In this document: positions 13,701-24,177 of the stretch, one piece after another | How positions within the stretch are numbered: the stretch's first letter is position 1 | Layout: each line of letters starts with the position of its first letter | Origin: Brachionus manjavacas | Lineage: Eukaryota; Rotifera; Eurotatoria; Ploima; Brachionidae | Assembly: GCA_019054805.1 (NCBI GenBank) | Contig: JAHQIY010000016.1 | Coordinates: 2,021,112 to 2,085,111 of the forward strand | DNA: 64,000 bases | Reading direction: 5' to 3' | The notes under the pieces: model-generated | Told to the model about the DNA's origin: nothing | Database searches by the model: none | The model's input: the letters and a program-made list of their open reading frames with translations, nothing else | Position numbers and translations under genes: made by a program

Positions 13701-14786
13701 GGAATTTTTGACATGAGATGGCCGTGGCTTGCTCACGCTTTCATCACGTGAACTTTTCTTTGCGTTCAGCTTTAATTTTTCTTTGAGCTTTTCTTTTTCT
13801 CGTGCCTCAATAAACGCACTCAAATCATCGACTATTGCATTCGAAAGTAGCGACTGATTTACACAGTGGATTAGATTGGAAACACTTTTGCCCAGATTGT
13901 TTTTGTTCGAAGGATTGGACACCGGACATAGGCTTGAATTGAATGGTGGCAATTTTTTTAGACAATTTGTCGACTGAGATAAAAGCATATTCAAATGTAG
14001 ACTACAATAAATACTATAGTTTAGATTGTTTTTGTACGAGGTGTTGGACTCTTCGCACAAAAGACCCTTTCGCTGAGCACAAGTCACATGAAACCACTCT
14101 TGACAGCCATCCTTGTATCCACAATTAACATAGACGCCTTGGCTAGTGCAGCTGTTATCTGTGTTTAGGCACACGGAACACTTTTTGTCAAATCGTTGGC
14201 ATTTGATGTCCTTTAGAATAATTGGCTCCATTGTTTTCACACTGCCAAAGCTTATCTCGGGTATATACAACGCACAAACCACATGAGCCCATTTGTTGCA
14301 CTGTGTTCGCTTAAGAGCTCCATCTGGACACGGACACAGTTCACAAGTTAGCTTTTTGAACTGGTCGTGCAAATGCTGGCCACCGTGCCAACATTTGGTC
14401 TTGAGCGCAATGCTAGCTAGTTCTATTTTATGCTTGCACGAGCCACAGTACCAAGAATCGTCGGGCACATTTAAAATTCCGTAGCAACATTGATGCACAG
14501 CTACTTTGCAGTCGACTCCGTCACAGTAGACCAGCAAATTGTTCGAGTATCCGGTGTCATCTCCACATACACAACATCCGCCAAGCATTTGTTTGTCCTC
14601 TTCTTCTTGGTAATCTTCGTTGTTGTTTGCTGTTCGAGAGAGTGTTTTTGGCGAATGGCACTCGACACTCGATGCTGCTTGTTCTGCCATTCGGCTTGTC
14701 GTTGTTTCATTCTTTAGCAAATTAATGCTTGGTTTATTGAGCGATTTGTTTACTTTTAACTTGACACATTCATTTTCTGCGCTCAT
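10711..14786 (-). CDS. MLLT10: AF10/AF17 (MLLT10/MLLT6, Drosophila alhambra) homologue, DOT1L cofactor
   Basis: Two exons, 14786-13515 and 12102-10711, flank a 1.41-kb intron (donor GTAAGC, phase 0), giving about 887 residues. Exon 1 encodes the PHD finger-zinc knuckle-PHD module: CCVCGDD, LVYCDG, VAVHQCCYGI, CELCP, GALKRT, WAHVVCALYIPEISF, TMEPI and FHVTCAQRKGLLCEE. Exon 2 encodes the octapeptide (EEMLTKQW, near 11490) followed by a leucine-zipper-like helix, the OM-LZ part that binds DOT1L in known family members. The protein would read unmodified H3K27 and promote H3K79 methylation (family knowledge). Unusual points: about 22 extra residues between the first PHD finger and the zinc knuckle; a VGQ repeat encoded by a 9-bp tandem repeat just before the OM-LZ; and a Gln/Asn-rich tail. 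The start is the first ATG; an upstream TTG in the same frame is ignored. Confidence 0.9.
11545..11612 (-). repeat. 9-bp coding tandem repeat (Val-Gly-Gln units) in the AF10 homologue
   Basis: TGTCCTACT (plus strand) is repeated about seven times with two T variants. It keeps the frame and encodes repeated VGQ triplets just N-terminal to the octapeptide motif. In-frame length variation between alleles is likely. Confidence 0.85.
12938..13428. mobile_element. piggyBac-type MITE with TTAA target duplication, in the AF10 intron
   Basis: A 491-bp non-coding element bounded on both sides by TTAA (12934-12937 and 13429-13432). It has 11-bp perfect terminal inverted repeats, CACTAGAAGCA. A second, longer inverted repeat lies just inside (TACTAGAAGCACCAAAA with GAGTCA, about 13001-13024 and 13377-13403). 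TTAA duplication, C-initial TIRs and paired subterminal repeats are the hallmarks of piggyBac-superfamily non-autonomous elements. The intact TTAA pair and perfect TIRs suggest a fairly recent insertion. It lies wholly within the long intron of the AF10 homologue. Confidence 0.88.
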
Positions 14787-16266
14787 ATTACCCAATAAAT
14801 TTTCAAATAATTAAACTTGAATTTAAATCTTAATTAAGATAATTTGTACATCAAGTTGTCCCTGGCAACTTGATTTTTATCGCTTTTGTTGTTGTTGTTG
14901 TTGTTTCTTTTTTTGACAATGCCTAGCTTTTCGCTCTGAAATGCGAAACGAAAAAAAAAAATTTTTTTGTTGGCTTTTCTTTTCTTGTTTTGTGGGGCGC
15001 GACTTGTTCGTTGTGTTGTTTAGTCGCTCTCTGAATCAATTCGGTCGGCTTGAGATTGGATTTTTATACGAGCTAGTCTAATCAAATTTTATGATGATTA
15101 CAAAAATATTTTAATTCTATGCTCGTGTATTATAATTTCTATTTTATTTCGTCGAATGCGGCCCAAAATTATTAAGTTTATTCTATATGGGTTTATTATT
15201 TTTGCTATAATTATTTTCTTTGAATTCTTTTTTTTTTTTTCTTTTTTTATTTAAATTTTTGCACGAGCAATAATCATGCAAAGCTTTGCTATAATTTTTT
15301 CTTATTATAATAATAACAATAATAATAAGAAGAATAATAATAACAAAAATGATAATGAGATAAATTGAAATTTGTTTCTAAATTGTCTTCGAATAAAACA
15401 AAATCCCATCTACTCAACCTATAAATCGCTCGTGTGTGTACTAATATTGTATTAAAAGAGTTAAAATAAAAAAATTATTTAAAATCTTGTCAAATTTATT
15501 TATTTTTTTAAAACAAAAATTCAAGTTTTTATTCAAGTGTTCTTTTAACTAGTTGAACAAAAATTATCGAAATAAAATTAAATAATAAATTTGAATGTCC
15601 CATTTGATTTACTAAACCCATTTGCTAATATACACAATCAATAGCTTTAATCAAAGATTTGACTTAAGTGTTCAAGTCAAAATTCAACACTTTGCTTCAT
15701 TCATTTGATTTTATTAAATATTGCAGCATAAGATTTATGTAAGTTTTTGATGTAAGATGGGAATGCAATGGAAATTAATTCATAATTTACAAAAAGATTC
15801 ATATTATTCCTAATTAGTTGAATATGAGAGAGAGAGAGAGAAAGAGAGAGAGAGAAAGAGAGAGAGAGAAAGAGAGAGAGAGTGAAAAACTTTGATAATG
15901 AAAAAAAAATTCAAAACTCGTTCGAAACGAGATCTTCTATTCCTAAATGGAGCATAATTAAAGTTTCATTTTGGTTAATTTTAAGCTATAGTCAAAAAAT
16001 AAAAAATTACTCAATGAACATTCACAATTTTTTTTCTTCTTTGTTTGATAAAGCATTGAAGCCAAGCGCGCTTTTAAAATCTATTTCACTCTTTTTTTTT
16101 CTTTTTGATGATTTAAAGAGACAATTTGAAAAATTATCAAAAAATATGCACAATTTTTCTTCTATGCTTTTACTAATGCTTCCAACACTTTCCATTAACT
16201 TAACCTTAATTTATCTATTGGCTTAAAGTTAGATACTGATAGAGAGCTCTTTGAACTTTGAAAAAA
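14787..16266. other. Divergent promoter region between AF10 and eIF4E, with a (GA)n tract
   Basis: About 1.5 kb between the divergent starts of the AF10 homologue (-) and eIF4E (+). The first ~280 bp from 14787 is less AT-rich and is a plausible promoter/5' UTR zone. A (TTG)n tract lies near 14886-14906. A (GAGA)n tract with AAAGA interruptions lies at about 15827-15882. An open frame at 15882-16226 is low-complexity Phe/Ser/Leu and is not convincing as a gene. Confidence 0.55.
15827..15882. repeat. (GA)n microsatellite
   Basis: About 56 bp of GA dinucleotides broken by regular AAAG interruptions, some 390 bp upstream of the eIF4E start. It could act as a GAGA-type promoter element, but only the repeat itself is seen. 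Confidence 0.85.
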
Positions 16267-17242
16267 ATGACCACCGACGTTTTGCCACAACAAACCAACG
16301 ATAATAAGCAACAACAAAATACTGTTGCAACCAAAGATCAAGTCCAAACCATATTAAACAATCCGAATATTAAATTTCCGCTCGAGGACTCGTGGTCGTT
16401 TTGGTTCTATAAGAATGAAAGATCCAAAGAGTGGAAAGAAAATGTTAAATTCATAACAAGTGTGGATTTTGTGGAAGATTTCTGGGGGTTGGTGATTTTT
16501 CTATTTCTTTTTTTGTTTTTCGTTAAAAAATATTAATTTTAATCTCATCGAAGAGTTTACAATCACATTCAATTAGTTAGCAAAGTGAATGTCGGATGTG
16601 ACTACATGTTTTTTAAAGTATGTTTTAATAAAATTTTTACATTCATTTTTTATTAATATTTTTTCTAAACAAAAAAAAATAGAAAGACATACCGCCAATG
16701 TGGGAAGATCCTCAAAATTGTGACGGAGGAAGATGGATTTTAAATTTAGATAAAAAGTATCATAATACCAATCTTGATATGTATTGGTTGAACACCGTAA
16801 GGATCAATAAAAAAATATACACAAAATTTAATATCTCATAGTCTAAATATTTAATTTAAGCTATTGGCTTTAATTGGTGATCAATTTTTCGACGAAGGAC
16901 CATATGTCAATGGTGTTTGGGTTAATATTAGATCTAAGCTAGATAAAATAGCTCTTTGGACAAAAGTTGCTAAAAACGCCGAGGTTCAAATGAAAATAGG
17001 GTAAAATTATTATTTTAATAAAAAAAATGGAAAAATAAAATTAACTTTTTTTATCTATTTAGACGACGTTATAAAGAAATATTAAATCTAAAGGATAAAG
17101 ATACTACCATAGCTTATGAAGTATGCTCTTATTAACTGAAAACGTTATTCATTGATTTATACAATTTTTTTTTCACTAAAATCAGGAACATCAAGCTGCG
17201 AATAGTGGATCGTCTCAAGCAGAACCGCTTTATATGGTATAA
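16267..17242 (+). CDS. EIF4E: eIF4E, cap-binding translation initiation factor (class I)
   Basis: Six exons join cleanly with GT-AG introns of about 60-66 bp: 16267-16487, 16554-16617, 16683-16796, 16861-17000, 17063-17120 and 17186-17242, giving 217 residues (human 217). The cap-binding tryptophans are present: W in SWSFWFYKN, the SKEW tryptophan, VEDFW in the 4E-BP/eIF4G-binding helix, and PPMWED carrying the W102/E103 pair of the cap sandwich. GGRWILNL, YWLNTLLALIGDQF, VNGVWVNIRSK and IALWTK follow in family order, with a C-terminal SGSSQ...V tail. Retention of both tryptophans that 4EHP replaces argues for class I rather than eIF4E2. The start is the ATG at 16267. Confidence 0.96.
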
Positions 17243-19665
17243 AAATTTTGTCTCATGATGCTTTTGTGTTCAAATAAAATTTTAAGCATTCATATTTATT
17301 TTTATTAGTTGTTAACCAGATATTTTGTTAACCCATAATTTTTTCCTTGAAAACACTGCCGAATTTATTATCGCATTAAAACTTTATATTTAACTTAATA
17401 CTTTTTTTTTGTCAAACATATAATTTTTTATTAAAAGTAAAAAAAAAAGTGTTTATTTAATAAATATTGATTTAAAAAAATCGAATTTTAATATAAGTTT
17501 TTAAAATGAAACAACATTATTGACAAGACAACAACAACAAAATTAGCTATTTATTATTCATTATCTTCATCTTTCTCACTAAAAAATTTTCAATTATTTT
17601 TTATTTTAAATTTATTAGCTCCAAGTACATTTGAAGATATTTGGCACCGTGTTCATTCATAATTGGAGAAAATACGAAACTATGTTTTTCAATCAATTTT
17701 TATCTTTAACTGGCAAATTCAGTTTAATTCATACATTAGTACATTTGTAGACCATGATTGTTTTTATGAAAATTTCCCAAATGAAGTCTTTTAAAAACTA
17801 TTTTGCGCTGATCATTTTTTGGAATTTTTCGATTCAATTTTTGAACACGACCTAAATTTTTAAACTAATAAAATCTTGTTTTATTTTTTGGTTATTTTTG
17901 TAATTTTCTGGGTTTTCTTTTCATTTTTAGATTTAAAGTAGGCGAATACAAATTTTTACTCAAATTTTCTTTTGTCTTTTTGTTGTGACGATTAAAACCT
18001 AACTTTAATTTCGGTTATATCTTGTTGGCAAACATTTAATTAAAGACAAATGAAGTTTTTGTATCCAATTCTTTATAACTTTTTTCGTCATTTTTTTCTT
18101 CAGGTTGTAATTCATTTTGTTTAATTTTTTTTCTAAAAGTTTCAAGTTATTTCTATGAATGCAGCATGGTGCAATTTCTATGAAATTCAAAGTTGCATTA
18201 TCTATAAAAGTCTGCTAATGGTGTGCAAAATCTCTGCAAAATGCACTATGCTCGATTATATTGGAATTTAATTTCTGGCAAAATCTACAAATTTAGCAGA
18301 ATTTGATATTTGATGCAACTTTGAATGTTGGACTATGTTGCATTTACAGAACTAAGATAAAACGTTTAGAAAAACATTCAATTTTTTTACATTTTTTACT
18401 GTTCTTGTTAACAATTTGTACTGAATTTCACAAAGCCACTTTTGGATTTTTGATATTCTTCCTGTCAAAAATTTTTGATTCCAAATTCGTTTGATTTCTA
18501 ATTTTTTTGGTTTTTTAGCTTTATTTTTTTTTATCTTATTTTTTGTTTCGTTTCTCTTTAAGTTTGTAAATTTAAAAATCGATCGATTTACGGGCTTCAT
18601 TCTATTACTTAAAATTATAGATTTTTTTTTCGAACGATAAACAAAAGTTTATTATAAAGAATTGAGAATTTATAAACTTACTATTATTATTCGGCGTAGT
18701 GAAATTCAAAAACGAATTAAAAAAAAATCCTCCATTTTTGATAAATTAAAATTAAAGATAATTATATATACTTTAAAAATACTACAACACTAATAACTAT
18801 GTTGCACTTTTTTTTACCTAAGATATAATCTATTTCTAGTAAATCAAAACTAATAATCAATTTGAAATTAATTGATGTTTTATTTTTTGTCTTTTTTACA
18901 TGAAAAATATTATTTTTGTTAAAAAAGTATGTTTTAGTATGTTGCAGTATTATTTTAAGTATATATTTTTATAACTATAGTTATCTTATCAAAAAAAAAG
19001 AATCTCTGTACAATTTGTATTTAAATTTCACAATTCCTTATTTTTCTTTAATAAGCAAAAATCAATATTGATGAACAAATCGTCAGAAATTGTCTTGACC
19101 ACATCAGTCGAAAAGTTTCGCAAAAAAATTTTCTGTTTTTTGAAATTAGACCAATTGAAAGACACAAATTATTGAAATATAGATTAATTAATTAGATTAA
19201 TAAAATATAATAAAATATAATAAATGAATTAAATAAAAGTGTCTTTTTTCATGCTAATGTTTCTTTTAATAAGTTGGTAATAATACTAACACATTTTGTA
19301 TCTAAGTAGAAGATAATTTAAATTTTTTTAAATTTATTTTGGTATTAATAGGCTGATAATAATGAATCAATCAATTTTGACTTAAATTTTTATTAAATAT
19401 ATAACAATTTAACTTTTGTTTAACAAGCTAAGTAAAATTATTCAAGAATATTATGCCAAATTTATTATGCTATTACATTTTTTTATTTAGAAATTAAAAT
19501 GCATGTATCAAACGATTTAAAGCCAAAACTAAAACAAATTGTTTTAAGAAAAAGTCTACAACAGCTTTGCGTTTTTAATGGCACTTCAAAAATGCCAAGT
19601 TAATCTTTCATTCGAAATCATATTTCACTTTTTTTTTAAACTTTTTAAAATTAGATCAATAGATA
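17243..19665. other. Intergenic region between eIF4E and MPC1
   Basis: No supported gene. It is AT-rich with many homopolymers and contains one degenerate inverted-repeat structure (listed separately). The short ORFs at 18005-18600 read across that structure on both strands and look like its shadows. Confidence 0.55.
18115..18400. repeat. Degenerate inverted repeat (foldback/MITE-like), ~285 bp
   Basis: The sequence around 18153-18196 (ATGCAGCATGGTGCAA, then ATTCAAAGTTGCA) is matched in reverse complement at about 18313-18350 (TGCAACTTTGAATG, then GTTGCATTTACAGA). Weaker similarity extends outward to arms of about 80 bp. The central part is GC-richer than the flanks. It is probably an old palindromic MITE; no target duplication was identified. 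Confidence 0.5.
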
Positions 19666-20069
19666 ATGGCTTCAAATAAATTATCATTGTTTAAAAAGAT
19701 AATTGCTACTGTGAAGTCTAAGGAAACGCTGAATTATTTTACAAGCACTCATTTTTGGGGACCTGGTAAAATTAATTTTAAGATATTGAGGTTTATTTTT
19801 AAAAAAAAAGTTAATTTTTTGTTTAAGTTGCAAATTGGGGACTTCCGTTAGCTGCATTGGCTGATTTGAAAAAAGATGTGAGCATTATTAGTCCAAAAAT
19901 GACATTAGCAATGTGCATCTATTCTTTGATATTTATGAGATTTGCCATTATGGTCAAGCCAATAAATCCATTATTGTTTGCATGTCATTTTACAAACGAA
20001 TGCGCTCAACTAACACAAGGCGGACGTCTCATCTACTACAATTTAACACATAAAGACAATCCAGTTTAA
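19666..20069 (+). CDS. MPC1: MPC1, mitochondrial pyruvate carrier subunit 1
   Basis: Two exons, 19666-19765 and 19828-20069, with a 62-bp intron splitting the Val codon in FWGPVANWGLP, give 113 residues (human 109). Diagnostic motifs are [18 protein letters not shown], the ISPKMT.A.C.YSL.FMRFA transmembrane segment, LLFACH.TNECAQL and QGGRLI. MPC1 pairs with MPC2 in the inner mitochondrial membrane to import pyruvate. The helical membrane segments expected for the family are visible and nothing is missing. It converges on the large minus-strand gene with a 547-bp spacer. Confidence 0.96.
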
Positions 20070-20616
20070 AAGAGAAGTAGATGACATCAAAAAATTATTA
20101 TTTTGAACGCTGTGGGACAAACTTATACTTATTTTAAAATATACAAATCAAACTAAAAATTATCTTTTTATTTGTTGTTGATTACTTTGGCTCCATAATA
20201 ACAGTTCAATTTTTTAATCTTATTTTCATTTATTTAAATAAAATACTAAATAATCTAATCATTTAATGTAAGTTTTTGATTAAAAAGTTATAAATTAAAA
20301 AAATAAAGTTAATTAAAATTTCTTTTATTTCTTAGTAAAATGTAAGCAAGTATAAAATCTTTCATAAAAATCAAGCCATCTTAGATTATAACTTTAAAAA
20401 TGGATAAATAATACAGTTTTCAATGAAATAAAAAAAATAATTAACTTTTTTTTATAACGATATCCTTTGATAGCTTAACAAACAACTTATTTAAAAATTT
20501 AAACAAAAATACACTGTTTTTATTAAAGTTTTTTTTTTTAAATCAACAATATTATTTATACAAATTTTAATATTAATATTAAAAAAAAAAAAGAAAAAAA
20601 GAAAGAAAATTTTATT
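20070..20616. other. Convergent 3' intergenic spacer
   Basis: AT-rich spacer between two convergent stop codons, with several AATAAA-like sequences suitable for polyadenylation on either strand. No other feature is seen. Confidence 0.5.
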
Positions 20617-23600
20617 CTATGGCTTACTATAATCTAAATCAAGTCTTGGTAGTTCATCTTCGTCGTCCGACTCAATGCGCAAAACACTAGATTTGCTTGG
20701 CTTTTTGAAATAATTCTCATTTAAACTAACATCAGCTGAACTACAAGCAGGACTTGTTTTGAACGGCAATGACTTTGATAGTTTGTCTGATTTGTGAGAA
20801 GTTTGACTTTTTGTTCTATTGACTTTTTTGGCTTGATTCATTCTCTTCAAGTATTTTCCTATGTCTATTTTTTCTACAACTACTTTGGAATTTGCGTTTA
20901 CGTTATATTTTTTGATAAAAAAATTTTCGTCAAACGAATCAGTGGAATAGAGATCACTTTGTTTGATAGCTGAGAGATTTTTTGGTTCGGCCATTTTCTT
21001 CGGAACAAAATTGAAATGTTCGTTTTGACTCAATGGCATGATTTTATCGTCGGGCACTACAAAATTTAAATCTTTTTTCAATTCATCAAGCTCTTTTTCT
21101 TGGACGATTAGACGGGCGCGCTTTTTAAATTCGTGCACATTTTTAGACTTTTTGCGTTTCAGTTGTTTTTTGCCTTTGGATTGAGAGGGCGAATCGATCA
21201 AAAAAGAACAATTGCTTGCAGATGGTCTGGACTTATTTTTAATTTGGAGCTCTTTTTTCAACGATTCAATTGTGGGTGGAGTGTGTCGCGTGGTACACAG
21301 TGTGGTCTTTGATTTTTGATTATTTTTTGGTGAACAAACATTTTGAGAGCATGATGTGGATGGCAACGGCTGTTTAAGTTGTTGATTTTGAGGTTGAGAG
21401 TCGATTTTTTCTTGCTTTATCTCAATTGGTGGTATGCTAGTTTGAATTCTGTCTTTTTTGCTCATTTTCTTTTCAATATTTTTTTTCTCCAATATTTTGT
21501 CCATGTAAGTTAGAACTTGATCTTTGAGCAAATCGTCTTTGGCAATCAATTGATCACGATTCAAAAACTGCAAAGCAGTGCATGAATTTCTCTTTCTAAA
21601 AAGGTATTTGTATTTAATGAGTTGTTTGAATTTGTTGGAGAATTTGAGCAGAACAGAAGTTTCCGAGTATGACCTAAGTCTGGGTTTGTGCTTGAAATCC
21701 TCTTGGCTAAATTGATTTGAATTTTTTTGTTGATTCAAAACTGCCATGGAAATAGTTTGAAGAGCGGACTGGTCATCACTTTGAGGCGACATGTACACTG
21801 ACTCTTGGCCGTTGTCGCCGGCAGCTTGGTCACTTGTTTGTCTTGTATTAGCTGGTGGCTGATGAACGTCAGTGTTCTGTGGCCTGGACTGCTTGTGCTT
21901 GTCTATTTGGTCCAGGTCATTGAGCCACGATTTGGGAAAGTTGGAATTAAATTCACATAGAATTTTAAAATTGTCCGGAAATAAAGATAGACATTTTTTC
22001 AAATTAAAAAAATGAGTGTTTTTTTTTCTAAAGTCCTTATTTGTTTGTAGCGAAAAATAAAATGTTTGCAAGCGACAAAATTCGTTTATTTGTTCGATGA
22101 GTTTAGAATCTTTACGTAAATCGAAAGTCACTTTTTCACTTTCCATTTCAGATGTGTTCGAACAAAGCGATTTGGACACCAACTCGACAAGATTGCATGA
22201 GACCAAAAGTTGATCACCTAATCGAACAAATGGTCTAATATTGCGCTTGTTTTCAATGGGCACATAGACAAAGCCACCTTGCATACACAATATCTTGTTG
22301 TATTCGGCATAGTAGTCAATGCCAGGCTGATTAAAATAGTGTAAATTTTTGAAAAAAATTGCCTCTTTGGCATACACATTTTGAAATTGGAGTACATTGA
22401 CCAATTCGAGTTTGGCCTCTGTGACTACTTCTAAACTCATGGGCGCATGATTTTGATTAAACCATTTGATCAAATTTTTTATCCTTTCATTATTTTCTAT
22501 GATCTTTATTTTTAGATTTTTTTTCAATTCATCCATTTCACAATTGATATTCAACTGTTTCATCAAGTGAACCAACAATACATGTTTGCTGCATTTGGGC
22601 AAGTATCTATTGTAGCGATAGAACGCGTCTTCTACGTCTATGTAAAGCAAGACTTTGTCGTTCACTTGAACAAAACCATATGCTTCATCATTGAAATCAA
22701 TAGCGGTCTCATCGATACTTTGGTTATTAGCTTCGATATTTTTGTTCAATTGATCGTCATCGATCAAAAAAATGTCTGTGCTCGTGTCAAGACTTTTTAT
22801 TTTTTGTTCTTTTTTTCCTAGACTTTTTATCTCTTGCCTAGCATTTGGCTGTTGAACATGGTTGCATTGAGCGCTGTTGCATTGAGTACTGTTGCATTGA
22901 GCGCTGTTGATTTGAACATTGTTGGCCTGAGCATTGTTGGCCTGAGCATTGTTGCATTGAACATCATTGGCCAAGTTAGATACCATAGTTGCTATAGGCG
23001 TTAATGGTGGCGTTAAATTACGTATAGTAGTCGTATTTGGAAAAGGAAGATTACGCTTAGACGCATCTATTATGCCTATTGATGGATTTTTTTGCTGTAA
23101 ACTTGTTTGAATTTGATTACCATTTAGACAACTAATTAAATTTTGATTTTGATTTCTTAGATTTGCCATTTGATTTAAAGGTGCTGTTGTGGCTTGAATG
23201 ATCGGTATCGCTTGTCCTGGTCCTGGTCCTGCTCCAACTATTTGAACAACTTTGTGTTGCATCGGATTAATTTGAGTTGCTTGCAAATTATTAATTATGT
23301 TTGGAATGTAGTTGACAAAATGACCTGGACTAGTTTGATTACTATTATTGTATTGACTAAAATTTGGCAAACGTTGCACCAATCGTTGTGATAACTGGTT
23401 TGGATAATTTGGAATAAATTGTTGATAGCCAACACTTGCAGCTGTCCTTGGATTAGGCATTCGAAAATTTTGAATACTTTGAGCTTGCTGTAAATGGAGT
23501 TGTTGTTGCTGTTGCTGCTGTAACTGTAAATGCTGTTGTTGTTGTTGATGTTGTTGTTGTTGATGTTGCTGTTGTTGTTGTTGTTGGTGGTGGTGGTGTT

Positions 23601-24177
23601 GGTGGTGATGGTGGTGGTAGTGTAATTTCTGTTGCTGCTGTAGTTGATGTTCATGAAGATTAGTTTGACCATTCTGGTTTAAATCATTTTTGAAACTAAC
23701 TGTTCGCTGAATGATTTCGTAAAATTTTAAAAATGTTCTTAAACAAACTAATGTGTCAATGTCAATTTTGAATTTTTCGTTTCCATACAATCCATCCACG
23801 TGATTTTCATTAATGTCGTTTAAAGTGAATATTTCGTCAGATGTACAAAAGTATGTGGTCAAAACTCCAAAATTTCTAGCTTCTTCGGATAGATTAGCCT
23901 CAAATTTGGACAAAATAATTTTTTCAACAATTCGAACTGACACATATTCGTTTACAGGATCGTTATGACGTATTATACATGGAATGGGATAATCTTTGAA
24001 TCGAACTGGATCGATCACAACCCATTTCCAATTTACTAAATTTTGTTGGACAGCCGCTTGATTTGCTCTTTGAACTTGAGTTATTATTGTACTATTGGCG
24101 TTTGGGGCATGCTGATTTGGGCCGTTTGAATGCTGAACAGAACAACGGGACTCGTTGTTTTTTGATTCTTGCTTCAT
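20617..24177 (-). CDS. Unidentified 1186-residue protein with polyHis/polyGln tract, probably nuclear
   Basis: A single uninterrupted frame of 1186 codons starting MKQESKNNES. After a disordered N-terminus, residues ~48-165 look folded (NWKWVVIDPVRFKDYPIPCIIRH...). Then comes a His/Gln tract (~180-235), Asn/Gln-rich low complexity with short repeats (NNAQANN, NSAQCN; ~415-450), two more folded-looking blocks (~515-640 and ~650-780), and a basic Ser/Lys-rich tail with KRKKSK-type clusters ending in an acidic DDEDELPRLDLDY. The three folded blocks share a weak pattern (P/F, V/I, R, then a D, hydrophobic pair, ΦxVExΦ), suggesting a repeated domain. The basic clusters suggest nuclear location. 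I do not recognise the family and assign no function. Confidence 0.8.
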   Translation of the reverse strand: MKQESKNNESRCSVQHSNGPNQHAPNANSTIITQVQRANQAAVQQNLVNWKWVVIDPVRFKDYPIPCIIRHNDPVNEYVSVRIVEKIILSKFEANLSEEARNFGVLTTYFCTSDEIFTLNDINENHVDGLYGNEKFKIDIDTLVCLRTFLKFYEIIQRTVSFKNDLNQNGQTNLHEHQLQQQQKLHYHHHHHQHHHHQQQQQQQHQQQQHQQQQQHLQLQQQQQQQLHLQQAQSIQNFRMPNPRTAASVGYQQFIPNYPNQLSQRLVQRLPNFSQYNNSNQTSPGHFVNYIPNIINNLQATQINPMQHKVVQIVGAGPGPGQAIPIIQATTAPLNQMANLRNQNQNLISCLNGNQIQTSLQQKNPSIGIIDASKRNLPFPNTTTIRNLTPPLTPIATMVSNLANDVQCNNAQANNAQANNVQINSAQCNSTQCNSAQCNHVQQPNARQEIKSLGKKEQKIKSLDTSTDIFLIDDDQLNKNIEANNQSIDETAIDFNDEAYGFVQVNDKVLLYIDVEDAFYRYNRYLPKCSKHVLLVHLMKQLNINCEMDELKKNLKIKIIENNERIKNLIKWFNQNHAPMSLEVVTEAKLELVNVLQFQNVYAKEAIFFKNLHYFNQPGIDYYAEYNKILCMQGGFVYVPIENKRNIRPFVRLGDQLLVSCNLVELVSKSLCSNTSEMESEKVTFDLRKDSKLIEQINEFCRLQTFYFSLQTNKDFRKKNTHFFNLKKCLSLFPDNFKILCEFNSNFPKSWLNDLDQIDKHKQSRPQNTDVHQPPANTRQTSDQAAGDNGQESVYMSPQSDDQSALQTISMAVLNQQKNSNQFSQEDFKHKPRLRSYSETSVLLKFSNKFKQLIKYKYLFRKRNSCTALQFLNRDQLIAKDDLLKDQVLTYMDKILEKKNIEKKMSKKDRIQTSIPPIEIKQEKIDSQPQNQQLKQPLPSTSCSQNVCSPKNNQKSKTTLCTTRHTPPTIESLKKELQIKNKSRPSASNCSFLIDSPSQSKGKKQLKRKKSKNVHEFKKRARLIVQEKELDELKKDLNFVVPDDKIMPLSQNEHFNFVPKKMAEPKNLSAIKQSDLYSTDSFDENFFIKKYNVNANSKVVVEKIDIGKYLKRMNQAKKVNRTKSQTSHKSDKLSKSLPFKTSPACSSADVSLNENYFKKPSKSSVLRIESDDEDELPRLDLDYSKP
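23480..23650 (-). repeat. CAG/CAA and CAC coding repeat (polyGln/polyHis)
   Basis: Mixed CAA/CAG and CAC/CAT codons encode alternating His and Gln runs in the 1186-residue protein. Interrupted codons make it a purifiable coding tract rather than a pure microsatellite, but length polymorphism is likely. Confidence 0.85.

Noticed and set aside
15882..16226. 114-codon frame just upstream of eIF4E
   Set aside because: Low-complexity Phe/Ser/Leu/Lys composition typical of AT-rich non-coding DNA, with no homology and no splice link to eIF4E.
16267..17242. 4EHP (eIF4E2) identity for the cap-binding gene
   Set aside because: The class I tryptophans at the positions that 4EHP replaces are both present, so class I eIF4E fits better.
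23295..23672. 125-codon minus-strand frame rich in Asn and Thr
   Set aside because: It is an alternative frame of the polyGln/polyHis coding tract of the 1186-residue gene.
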